Assembly (NCBI GenBank): GCA_037039685.1
Contig: JAWNGF010000007.1
Span: 248,001 to 312,000, forward strand
Direction of reading: 5' to 3'
Origin: Ceratobasidium sp. AG-K
Taxonomy: Eukaryota; Basidiomycota; Agaricomycetes; Cantharellales; Ceratobasidiaceae
DNA: 64,000 nt
Position numbers and translations under genes: made by a program. Below the pieces are notes generated by a model, which was not told the origin of the DNA, did not search any database, and saw only the letters and a program-made list of their open reading frames with translations. Below, piece by piece: positions 12,245 to 22,485 of the stretch (position 1 is its first letter; every line of letters starts with the position of its first letter).

Positions 12245-12750
12245 GGGACGGATGCGTATTTGTTGGAGGATGGGTTTCCCTCGTGTATTTTGAACTTGTT
12301 CGTATCGTATTGTGTCCCTCGTGAAAGTGTGTGTGTGGATTCAAAAAACCCGCCCGAGCTTGTCGCTCAATACGAGGCCATCGATAGAATTAAACTCCCG
12401 TATTCAAACTCACTTCAGTCGAATGAGGGTACTATTTCAACCTGCATCATTCGTCCTTTTCGACTTGATTCATGTGGCAATGTTTCTCACTACCTCGTAG
12501 AATAGTATTAGCTCTACAGTATTGGCCCAGGGTATCCTGTTTTCGCTACGCATTGGCCGATATTTCCCCAATCTACGGGAACAAGGCGAGACTGAACCAA
12601 GCCAAAACATGGCTATTGGCAAGAAACGCGATATTCCGCCAAAACGGAGTGTGATCTCCAGTGTTGACACAAAACTCGGATTTGAAACAACAGCATACAC
12701 TCAGAGGCAATCACAGGTTAGTGAAAATATAGAAAACGCATATACGCTGA
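12245..12750. other. convergent 3' ends of eS26 and the DUF6535 gene
   Basis: About 500 bases between two converging stop codons. They should hold both 3' UTRs. Open frames here are short and domain-free. Confidence 0.5.
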
Positions 12751-15700
12751 TTACATCTCCTCAGTGGAATTTATCTCACTCAAGCTTGGGGTCTTCTGCA
12801 TAGCCGGCAAATATAAATGACCAAACTCTCCGGCAAGCTGATCAGGAGTGATATCCGTGCCACCATGACCCCAGCGTGGGTCGGATTCGGGAGCATTTTC
12901 CTCCAAGAGCATGCAACGAAGGACATAATAGAAATACTTGTATCCGATTGGCCCCTCCCAACTCTGGAAAGCTTCGTAAAACTGGGAAACCAGTGTCTCT
13001 TTCGCTTGCCTCAACTTTGGCGCGTCCTTTACGTCGTTTCCGTTGATCCCAGGGGCGTATTTCCTAACCAATGTATCCTTGAGGCGTTCCCAGGACGGAC
13101 TGTGAGCATAGCTGTCTGAATCGGTATCTTGTCGTTCAAGTAGCGAGGTGAGCAACCAGAGTTGACTCGTCGCAAGTAATTGTTGCTTGACATTGACCTG
13201 CTCTTTGGTGTGCTCTAAGAATCTCACAATCTCCAGGTCCTCGATGTCCTTGGCGAACGAGTCACTGAGCTCGACGGGAAAGGGAAATGATTCAAACAGA
13301 GACCATGCCTTTTCGTTTGCAAAATCGCAGCCAATTATTTTGAGAATGACTAGGTAGACAGGGTTTGCTGGAGTTCCAACAACCTCCCGACTATAGGTAT
13401 GGTAGAGTAATTCTAAGATTGCCTTAGAGTGAGCGTGATCGTGGGTCCTACTGAAATAATAATATTTGGAGGACATTATTTCACCGGATAGGTCATCCAT
13501 TATCTGACGGCAGAGGTTAAAGTTTGCTGGAAGTGTGGGTATATTGATATTGAGGGTACGGTCGCGATTGGGAAGCATTTTGACGAGCATATTGACGTCA
13601 TCATCATTTAATTTGTATAGCTTAGGGCGGGATAGTAGATGTAGCAGGCCGAGCCTTACCGCGTCAGCCGCAAATGGAAGCCCGGGGTATTCTCCATTAA
13701 TTAGTGTGCCAATAGATTCGGCGTGTAGGAGGAAATCAACCGTCCTTTCAACTCGGGTCGCATGAGAAAATGGACAAGGGTTAATCCACCCAGGATAGTC
13801 TTGGCGGGAAAGAGCAAGTGCTGCAAGGGTGAGAGCTAGCTGATCGTCAAACGTCCCATTCCCAGACGCCTTTTGAGGCATGCGTAGGAGGCACATGGGG
13901 AAATCGATCCTATGGAGCGTGCATTGCTCTTGTGCTAGGATAGATGTGAGAAATAACGAGAACACGACGTGGACGAGCTCGCGCTTCATCATAGGCTTAA
14001 TGCCCTCAATCTTAGCCAGCACAGACTCCAAATCATCATGGAAGTCTTGCTTGAACACCGTCAGCGCCAAATTTACGATTCGGACTTTTACGATTCGGAC
14101 TTTATCCCCGCGTTTGAGAGAGGTGAAAGATTCTGGTGGGTCACAGTCGCAGTTATGCATGTCCTTCCGATCCTCTCGCAGCACTTTTGTGGCTTGGAGT
14201 GTAAAGACCTTGCAGGAGTCTAATAGTTCTTGGCGCCATCCTAATGGAAGTCTATCCCAATGGGTTTCGAGAAGCCTATGGATGGAAGGCATTAGATATA
14301 CACGTAACTGCTATTATAAAATGAACTTACCCCTCAACTTGAAGCTGCATGCTCCATAATAGGATTTCCAACCTATCGGCTTTTGGGCGGAGCGGCTCAA
14401 TAATCGCGTACGTCGGATGCATAGTGCCTTCCAAATACAACATTGCACGGGAGTACAAGAACAGAGGGTTCACAGGGTTTGCCGAGCGAGAATCCAGTAA
14501 TAAGAAACGCTTTCTGATTAGTCCGAGCGCATCGCATTCCATAAGGATATCCACAGGCAGATCATTCGAAGCCCCAGCGATAGACTGAAGAGCTATATCC
14601 ACCGAACGTGGGGTCTCGCAGTTGGTCACTAGCCAGTGAATACCTTGGCTGGTGACACCATCTTGGTTTTGATCGTCGACGGTGGCCTGAACGCTCAGCC
14701 CTAAGAGATTAGAAATTGTAACAGAAGCGGCCAGTGTGCGTGGACACCAACCAGCGATATTTCTGCCTATCATCTGAAATATTTTGGTCATCGTGGTACC
14801 GTATGGACAGTAGGTGTCCAGGAATGGTAGGATGGTGCATATTAGATAGAGTACCAAAGCAATCCCAGTGACCACTGCTACTGGAATAGCCGCCAGCACA
14901 TGTACATCCCACAGAAATAGTGACAGGCCAACCGCGAATAATACTAAAGGCTCACTATTATAAATTCCCCGTCATTAGCTTGTTAACATTTAAACTTACG
15001 GAGCGCTATTTGAATAAACGAGGGTAGAACTAACAACATGTTCTCCATTTTCCAGCGTATGAGGCCATTTAAACGTTGCTGTCGTCGACGAGCCTGAGCA
15101 GCAGGTGATCCAGTGCGGCCAGACATATATGTAAAGCACCATTCCTTGGCTAACATGGCAACGAGCGAGACCGCAACACTAAGACTGAGGGACAAAAGCC
15201 AGAGAAAGTTGACCACAATGGCTGAAGTAGGAGCCTTGAATTCGGGAATTTCCGTCTGTGTAGGGAGTGCGATTGGCTGAGTATTATTAGCAAGCTGAAC
15301 AAGAGTCTGGGAGATGAGGCGAAGGGCCTGCGCGGAGACGTCAGCTGGGTCCTCCTTCAGGCTTTTGTAACTCTCAATAACAAATCTAATACAGGGTAAA
15401 TGTTAGTCATATTGGCGTTTGTTCGCATGCAAAGTGACTAACGCGGTCGAGATTGCCGAGAACAACGCCGCCTAGGTACCGTTCTAGATTCAGGAAGATC
15501 ATTGGACCAACGCCCTCATCTGACTTACGAAAACTACCAGCCTGTCAGACGAGTACTACAGATAGTAAGGGATAGCTTACTCAAAATTACATCCAAGGTT
15601 CTAAGTAAACGATTCTATGTCTAAACCGAAGCTAGATAGCCGCAACAAGAGCACTTACTTGTTCCATCCATCAACGCGTTCTCCGTCCCATTCGTTCGTT

Positions 15701-15776
15701 TCCTTTACGCTCGTCTTCCATACCTGGGCCTCACTCCCTAGCTCTGCGCCTACCTCATCAAATTCCTGTGGCGCAT
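12751..15776 (-). CDS. DUF6535-domain membrane protein (5' exon unresolved)
   Basis: Exons, in transcript order, are 15776 (or upstream)..15659, 15600..15581, 15533..15529, 15471..15443, 15385..15000, 14943..14331 and 14275..12751. The spliced start of the domain reads VDGWNKTLDVILIFAALF, then SAISTAFVIESYKSL. After this come VVNFLWLLSLSLSVAVS, LAKEWCFTYMSGRTGSP and LPSFIQIALLLFAVGLSL. This is the Agaricomycete DUF6535 signature, with about four membrane helices, and a TVTGIALVLY-like helix follows. The remaining 600 residues are a long helical, probably cytosolic tail without a known domain. The function of the family is unknown. One exon is only 5 nt (15529..15533), chosen because it is the only way found to keep the conserved frame. 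An in-frame stop at 15790..15792 shows that a further 5' exon exists but was not located. Confidence 0.75.
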
Positions 15777-16681
15777 CTACAACGTGACACTAGTATCAAC
15801 TTGTCAGGTGCAACCCGTCTTCTGAGTTGTTGTAAATGCAAAGCTTGCCTTGATAGATGTTGGCTCTGATGCCTGATTGGCTGAGAAATATCCGTTGTTT
15901 TGGGTTTGATGGCATGGTTCGAACTGCAGCCCGGCGCCAGGGAGGATATTCGGGCGTTGGTTTGTCTGAGACACATACCAAGCCATCATCGTGCAATAAC
16001 CTAAATTTAGCCATAATTTTAGAGTATGATGAGACACATCAACTAACGGTATCACGGCTTGGTGAATTTGAGTTGAATCGTGCCCCTACCGCAGCCTTGT
16101 ACCTCTGCGGGGTGCTCGCCGGGTGCACTGGGTATATTGACATGACAGGTCTCTAGCAGTAGAAAGTTCCAAGTCGGGCCGTTTTTATATGGAGGATAGA
16201 GAAAGGAACTCCTCTCACGTTAATGCTATCCAACTGTGAAAAGCGAGCGGCTCTTCACCAGCTCCTTTTTGCCCAAATTTAAGGGCGCTAACCACCTAGC
16301 TGTGTGATCCAGGTCCTAAAAGGCATGTGCTCGAACAGCTCCCTAGGAAGCACAAAGGGAGATATGACGATCTGCCGGTCGAACCAAGCATATCGCCGAC
16401 ATGGACTTCACCCAAATAAAACCGAGTCTTCAAAAATGAGTCAAAGAGTGTCGGCCTTTATGTTGGCGGCGATTGAGAACTATAATATATAATCCGGGAT
16501 CATAAAGCTAATTTAGTATGAATGAACGTGCCGAGTGCAGGCGTTATCTGGGTTTCTAAAATACATTTCCTTTCTCTGACCATCACTTCCACTCACGCAT
16601 CGCAAGCAAGTCAGAAATTGCCCCGACGTGTAACTTTGAAGATCACCCCGCCCGCGAAATCGCCACGATCCATGTCGAGCA
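15777..16681. other. intergenic: DUF6535 promoter side and TOA1 3' side
   Basis: About 900 bases with only short open frames. The unresolved first exon of the DUF6535 gene should lie in its left part. No repeat, RNA gene or domain is visible. Confidence 0.4.
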
Positions 16682-17921
16682 TTACCACTCGAACTCCCTA
16701 CAAAACGCCGACAAATTGAATGGCACCCAACAGAGAACAACGAGATACGCACCCATTGCACTTCATGAACAAGTAATCCTTGCCGTTGACATGGATCATC
16801 CCGTCCTTAAGGACACACTTCCACTTGTTCTTGACGCGTTGGACCTGCACAATGGTCAGCAACACTCGGGTACGGCGAACATGCAGAAACTCACCTTGTC
16901 ATACGTGCAAAACACATAATCCCCAGCCTCGCCTGCGCCTTCGTCTGAACACAAGGGTGAGAAGAGAAGCACAGGGACGAAGACGACGCTTACTCTCTAC
17001 GTCATCAGCGTCCGAATCATCACTGTCATCCAAGTCCGAACCAATCTCTTCCGTCCCACGGCCGTCGTCGAGCGTTTGCAGTGGGGGCGAAGCAGGGTCA
17101 AGATCCGAAGAGCCGTCAAGTTGAGGCAAACGGCTGGGGCCAGCTTGGGGCGGCGGAGGTAACGACCTCATATACTCCTCCAAAGGGCTGTATTTCCGCT
17201 TGATGCTCGCACCAGCTGCCCCTTCCCAGCCGTCCACACCGGAAGGCTTTTCCCCAGACGCTTCTCCGTCCAACTGCGGAACTCGGGCGAGTGGTACGCC
17301 GCCTCCCGCAAAAGTTCCATGTCTGGGAGTGTCGTCGTCCTCGGTCTTTACGCGAGGGGTAGGTGAAGGTGCCGGCGCTTGTTGGGGTGGCACTGGCTGG
17401 GGTGGCGGCGGTTGTACCAGAGGCGGGAGCTGGTAGCCCTGAGGGTGTGGGTGTGGGTACGGATATGGATATCCCGGAGGAGGCGGGTAGGGTTGGTAAG
17501 GATACTGAATGAGCGAGGGATGAGAAGGATGCGGTGGGTGATGGGGGTGCATATGTGGGTGGTGCTGAGGAGGCGGAGGCGGTGGATGAGGATGCGTCGG
17601 ATGAATGGGAGGATGGCGAGACGGAGGCGAGGTAGGTGCCGGCGGTTCAAATTGGGCCACGTTGGACGCTACCACCTTGGTCTCCCATTTCTAAAGAAAA
17701 GTGCGGCTGGTCAAAACTAGTTGGGCGCGAGTTGACCGAGGCTTATTCACTTACATTTTGGAGCTGAGCAAGTACATCGTCATCAACGCCAAACTCCTCA
17801 AACTCGCTCTTTATATTGGCCATCACCTCGTCGATGATGGCGCGGTATACTTGGGGCTAGCATGGTGTAAGTGGCATTAGTTTATTCACTACAGCTGACA
17901 TACCACAATCCTGTTTGACAT
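16682..17921 (-). CDS. TOA1: transcription initiation factor IIA large subunit
   Basis: Exons, in transcript order, are 17921..17904, 17856..17755, 17690..16994, 16944..16895, 16844..16753 and 16697..16682, giving 324 aa. All introns are 47-64 nt. The N-terminus MSNRIVPQVYRAIIDEVM, followed by FEEFGVDDDVLAQLQ and KWETKV, is the helical-bundle half that pairs with the small subunit. A Pro/His/Tyr-rich linker (about 17360..17640) follows, then an acidic DLDDSDDSDADD tract. The C-terminal beta-barrel half is DYVFCTYDK, VQRVKNKWKCVLKDGMIHVN, GKDYLFMKCNG and a final GEFEW. TFIIA stabilises TBP on the TATA box at RNA polymerase II promoters. The first exon encodes only six residues and the last adds only GEFEW. 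The family match at both ends is unambiguous. Confidence 0.93.
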
Positions 17922-18690
17922 CTTGTGGCTTTTATAGCTGTGGAGGTTGAGCACAGGCGGCCGACTTTGCTTCCGGTGTCACGTGAGGTGACTAATCAGG
18001 GTCCTTTCATATCCAATTCAAGACGCTCCTGTAGGCATTACAGCTGGTACGTTCTTCAAATCACATCGAGTCGAAATTAGGGTTCAGCCATCGCGCCAGG
18101 CCCGATAACGTACAGGAATTTCTTGGAGCTCTGAAGGATTTTGCATTTACGCCATCCCAAAGCGACTGCTAACGGGTTGGAATTCGGCCACTTCACTTTG
18201 CCGACCCAGCATATCGCTCAAGTAGTCGTGGGACTTTGTTGTATATGTAGGGACCAGCCAGTTGTCCCAGCTACTTAAAAGTCTGCACAAAAAAACTCTG
18301 TTGCGCGTCTAGAGGACAGCTCTCTGATACTTTAAGGTAGGACCACAACTTTTCGCTGGATTGTAACGTTACTCGACCGTCATGCCAAGGACTTGAAAAT
18401 TTGTCATCACTCGCATCGTTAGTAGCTCGGAGCGGAGCTATGGGGTATACTTACACGGTATGGACAGCGAGAGTCGATCTAGGGGCTCACTTCGACTGTT
18501 TAACCGTAACATATGGGACAAGCAAAAGGGAGTTACTAGCTGAGGGCCATAGTGTGATAGCATTGGGACAGCCTCTTGTCTCTAAGATTTTACTAAGGTT
18601 CACACTGGATTAAGTTGCAGAACTTGAATCTCAGATCACCAAATACTTGGTTTGAAAGATCCCTAGCCTTGCCCCAAGTGTGGTTACTGT
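17922..18690. other. TOA1 upstream region up to the copia LTR
   Basis: About 770 bases containing the TOA1 promoter. No open frame over 70 codons has a recognisable domain. This is the last apparently single-copy host sequence before the retroelement cluster. Confidence 0.4.
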
Positions 18691-18957
18691 TGTTGAATAT
18701 TCAGTCTTATACGTGTATATATGCGTATCACGTGATAGTGTTCCACATGGACTTGCGCTTCGGGGAAATTTTATCCTCAGTTCTCTACTCTCAAGTAGCA
18801 CAAGCTGAGGTATAGTCTAGATTTTATCTTTTATATTCTTTTGCTTATATTACCTGTAATTACATTGATTTCCAGGTATATACATGCACAGTTCTCTACT
18901 CTCAAGTAGCATGAGCTGAGTTACATCGATTTCCAGCTTGGCACTGTGCATATCACA
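18691..18957 (+). repeat. C0 5' LTR (left boundary inferred)
   Basis: The left end is placed at TGTTGAATATTC, which resembles the usual TGTTGGAATAT start of copia-type LTRs. The right end is placed at ...ATATCACA, 3 nt before the primer-binding site. The 3' LTR is not in the window, so the boundaries cannot be checked by comparison. Inside are two copies of a 32-nt block (18778..18809 and 18889..18920), and the 16-nt block at 18860..18875 recurs at 18921..18936. Confidence 0.45.
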
Positions 18958-18960
18958 ATA

Positions 18961-18974
18961 GGTTATGAGCCCTG
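18961..18974 (+). promoter_or_regulatory. C0 primer-binding site, tRNA-iMet anticodon-arm type
   Basis: GGTTATGAGCCCTG is the exact complement of CAGGGCTCATAACC, the anticodon-arm sequence of fungal initiator tRNA-Met. Copia elements prime with an internally cut half-tRNA-iMet in this way. The site overlaps the gag start codon (ATG at 18965). Confidence 0.75.
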
Positions 18975-19370
18975 GTAGCATCAAAGAGGAACAAGAGGAC
19001 CCAGAGAATACTGTAAATGTTACTACTACAACAATGGCATTGACTGACGCTTACCTTAGCAAGAAAACCTATAAGGTTCTGCTGCTCAAGGACAAAGGAT
19101 TGAACTACAACTCATGGAAGTTCTGCCAGATGACTGTACTACAACTGCAGGACTTCTTTAGCATTGCTACTGGAAAGGAACTCCAACCAGAAGTGCTCAC
19201 CAAGACCGAGAAGAAGGATTCAGCAAAGCTAGCAGCAAATACCAAAGAAATCGCAGCATGGCAGAAGCGTGACAAGGATGCATTTGCCCAGATTGTCCTC
19301 AATATGGAGGATGGAGTGATGGCTGATGTGATCAAGACGAAAATGGCGTATGAGGCTTGGACCAGGGTGG
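18965..19370 (+). pseudogene. C0 gag, N-terminal part
   Basis: The frame begins MSPGSIKEEQEDPE and contains the copia gag N-terminal motif LNYNSWKFCQMTVLQLQDF and then AYEAWTRV. It stops being copia at 19370, where the E1 LTR begins. With one ggtgg copy removed it continues directly into 53801 as VVEHWEG, so one gag was cut in two. The role was capsid formation for the element. Confidence 0.85.
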
Positions 19371-19784
19371 TGTCATGAGCTGACTAAGCTCAGACATTTT
19401 ATTCTGATTTTATATCTATTTTTCCGAACACTTTCCTTTTTTGGTACAAATGTCCTCTGGTGCTTAACTTGTATCATGTGATGTATTTGTCTTTTCATTT
19501 GCTATTGGTGTTGCTTCTGGAACTTCCAGAATGTCAAGTCATACCTCTTATCTTGCTTATCATCGGTTGTACTTGGCTTTCTCACACTGATAGATGATGA
19601 CGTGGCACTGATCCTCCATGTATATAAACCCAGAGGCCAAGCCGGTTAACGACAAGGCTTGACCTCCTCTCCACTAGGACTTGTTCAATCAATCCTCTTG
19701 ACTATCACTACTCCTTGGGTTCTAAGACTTGTCTAAGTCAAACCCCTTAACCTTTTATACACCTAATTGACCCAAGTTGGGACA
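19371..19784 (+). repeat. E1 5' LTR
   Basis: 414 nt, TG...CA. TATA box TATATAAA at 19621. The predicted transcript start region AAGGCTTGACCT (19654..19665) lies 33 nt after the TATA start and is complementary to the primer-binding site. It differs from the 3' copy at about nine positions. Confidence 0.92.
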
Positions 19785-19786
19785 TT

Positions 19787-19798
19787 AGGTCAAGCCTT
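19787..19798 (+). promoter_or_regulatory. E1 self-priming primer-binding site
   Basis: AGGTCAAGCCTT, two bases (TT) after the LTR, is the exact 12-nt complement of 19654..19665, the predicted 5' end of the element's own RNA. This is the arrangement of the S. pombe Tf1/sushi self-priming mechanism; no tRNA 3' end fits here. Confidence 0.75.
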
Positions 19799-20265
19799 TC
19801 TAGCATCAGCCTTAAGCCCCTGCTCTTCCACCAAGTAAATAGAACGTACACGGGAAAACAGGCATAGTACAACGGACGACAAGCTATACTTGATATAGAC
19901 CAGTAGTCCCACGTTGCTATACGCTGTCAGTGAACCCAATCGTTATCCTCTTTTGGGTCATAGCGGCTTTAGTCAGCTAAATACACCCTTACTCTGTCAT
20001 ACACTGTCACTATCACGCCCACCCAAGGCTGTTGATAATTGATAAGATCAGATAAGGAGTATATAAAGCAAAAGCTTAGTGTTTAGCACCCTTCACATCC
20101 AAATCAACATTTTGAGGAAGCCAGATCCTCTCAAGTCAACCTGGAAAGTGGTCGGAGCACCACTCAAGTTAACACTCACATCCATCAAAAACCACATCAA
20201 CTTGTCGTTTCCATCAGTACACACTAAAAAAGGATTAATTAGTAACTAACTAATTAACCTTAAAA
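19799..20265 (+). other. E1 untranslated leader
   Basis: About 470 bases between the primer-binding site and the first long frame. It is AT-rich, with several stops in all frames. No known motif is seen beyond the self-priming site. Confidence 0.4.
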
Positions 20266-21077
20266 GTGTTCCCCGCATTTTTTAGCCTCTGCAAAGCAGT
20301 CTTTAGACTAAAAGACTTCGTACTTGATCTAGACACTAAAGTTGACAAATTAAACAGTCAAATTGAAGTACTAGAAGAAGATCAAGTCGAACAAGCAGAG
20401 GAACTAAGGGTCGAACGTACCAGGAACAACAAAAACCACAATCAACTTGAAGCTAATTATCAAGCACTTCATTCAAGGCTTGAGTTCATCAAAATAAACA
20501 TCAACAACACAAATAAGCAACAAGCCGATCAAGATCGTGTCCAAAGCATAAACCTAGCTGACACCAACATTGAAGTTGAGCGCCTACAAGAACAAACCCG
20601 TATTCTGATTGAAAATTGCGATCAAATTATTAAAATCCAAGAAAAACATCCTCGAAAAGTCAAAAACCTCATCAACAACAATAAATGTCAGTGGCGCACA
20701 ATCGAAACCCTTAAAGACAAAATCAAGGGCAAATACTGTCATCTTGCAACAGAAGTGCGTATTCCTATTAACCAGGATTACCACCTTCTAAATCACCTTA
20801 ATACCATTGCACCCAACCCTTTTCAGTGGGACCAAGACCTCGACTCACACAGGAACAACACAGGGAACAGCTTAGACTTGAATCCCTAAAACTCTTTATT
20901 GAAGACGTTCATTGTAACTACATATACAAACAGTACAACGAACTAGTAGTAATCAATGCGTTGTTCTTGGAAGACAAAAATCTTGAATTGGTATTTTTGA
21001 AAAGTTTGCACTTCATTAAAGATAGAAAGGTTCGGAGAAGAATCCGCAATATTTTGTACGGCCTCAGATCCCAATAA
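20266..21077 (+). pseudogene. E1 pre-gag coiled-coil reading frame
   Basis: Two overlapping frames lie upstream of gag: 20266..20889 (207 codons) and 20826..21077 (83 codons). Neither has an ATG; both would begin at GTG. The first is a heptad-like coiled coil (KVDKLNSQIEVLEEDQ, then EVERLQEQTRILIENCDQI). The second is a short helical stretch ending VRRRIRNILYGLRSQ. They probably formed a single frame of about 290 codons, broken by a one-base shift near 20830-20880. An extra frame before gag is not part of the standard gypsy plan. It may be the N-terminal part of an older gag, an intron-joined leader peptide, or a captured sequence. The function is unknown. Confidence 0.45.
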
Positions 21078-21097
21078 ATCTTTTTCCCAGCTCCAAT

Positions 21098-22450
21098 ATG
21101 TTGAGAGCCCCATCACCCAGTCAAGGGGGATTTACCCAGATTTCGGCAACATCCGGACCCGATGTAGTTGCACATGCAATCAATGCCTTAATAGACAAAG
21201 TCCAAAAAATTAACGGCCACATTAATGCCTTAAATGGTATTACCTCTACCCTGGAACAGGGAATCGACAACAACATTGCAGATATCATTGCAATTCAGAA
21301 TCAAACTGCACAAATCACCCCCCTTCACCAATTAATGAATGTGGTGTCTCAGTCACTCGCAAACCTGGGTGCAACACCCTCCACCACTGCGTCAACAACC
21401 ACCCCAGGATACAAACTCAAAATGCACCCCCCAGAAGAATTCTCTGGAGATATGGACAAATTTGACGAGTTTAAATCACAATGTACCTTGTACATAAATC
21501 ACACATCCCCACAAGCAACCACAGGACAGAAAATCACCAGCATCATGGGTTATTGCAAAGGACCCGCCTACATATGGATGCAACCAGGAATCGATGCAGA
21601 CACAGCACAAAGGGGAGCAATGAATTGGCTACATGACATAGACGAATTCTGGGATGAAATGCAAGCCAGGTTTGGTGACGTTCACAAGATTGATTGCTTC
21701 AGGCAATTATACAAGAAGCTGATCCAAAAAAATTCAGTCCAAGACTATCTTTGAGACTTTATCACTTATTCATCGGTACTCAGATACACTGACCAAGTAC
21801 TCCATGATGATTTCTATGATGGTCTAAAAGACGAAATCAAGATGGCTATGGTATCACAAAACTTTAAACCCCACGAAGCAACAAGAACCTTCAACCAAGT
21901 CCGCGAGAGAGCCTTGGAAATCAATTCCACAATGAACGCCATCAATGCACCCAAGAAGACCCAAAGCCCGCAAAATAGCACTTCAAAACAAGCCATGTCT
22001 AAGGCAGCTACAAGCAACCCGAGCACAGTGCTAGGCCAAAGGTTCAATGTAAATGACCGCGTCTTCATGTCAAAACCTACAGGAGGGGTGCAATATGGCA
22101 AAATCTCAAGCATCACCAGAAACGCCAAGGGTCGCCCAGTTCCACAAATCTCCTGGGATGATGGAACTAAAGGAAATGTTCCATTTGGAGCAATTCAAAA
22201 AGACACCAGGACCACTGCCTTCACTACTCCCACAACCCAAATGCCTAAGACATCCACTCCTGCTAAAGACCCCAATGCAATGGACCTTGATGGCAAGGGA
22301 AAAGCACCCATGATTTGCTTCACCTGCGGTGGCAAGGGACATTCAGCAAGAGTCTGTCCTTCCAAGAACACAGCATCAGGGTTTGAAGCCCAGATTGAAG
22401 AAATCTCTTCAGACATCAAGTTGGGAAAAGACGTCACCAAGGCTTATTAA
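21098..22450 (+). pseudogene. E1 gag with in-frame TGA
   Basis: The ATG is at 21098. The N-terminal third is helical. The retrotransposon gag core follows (PEEFSGDMDKFDEFKSQ, MNWLHDIDEFWDEMQARFG). Near residue 407 there is one CCHC zinc knuckle, CFTCGGKGHSARVC. The TGA at 21752..21754 interrupts the core (DYL*DFITY) while the same frame stays open to 22450, so it is a point nonsense, probably from CGA (inferred; no intact copy is in the window). Confidence 0.85.
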
Positions 22451-22485
22451 GGAGCCAAGTACTTGGTGATATATTAGCTAGTAAT

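Noticed and set aside
17379..17720. Plus-strand Arg/Trp-rich frame antisense to TOA1
   Set aside because: It is the mirror of the Pro/His-rich linker of TOA1, a composition artefact.
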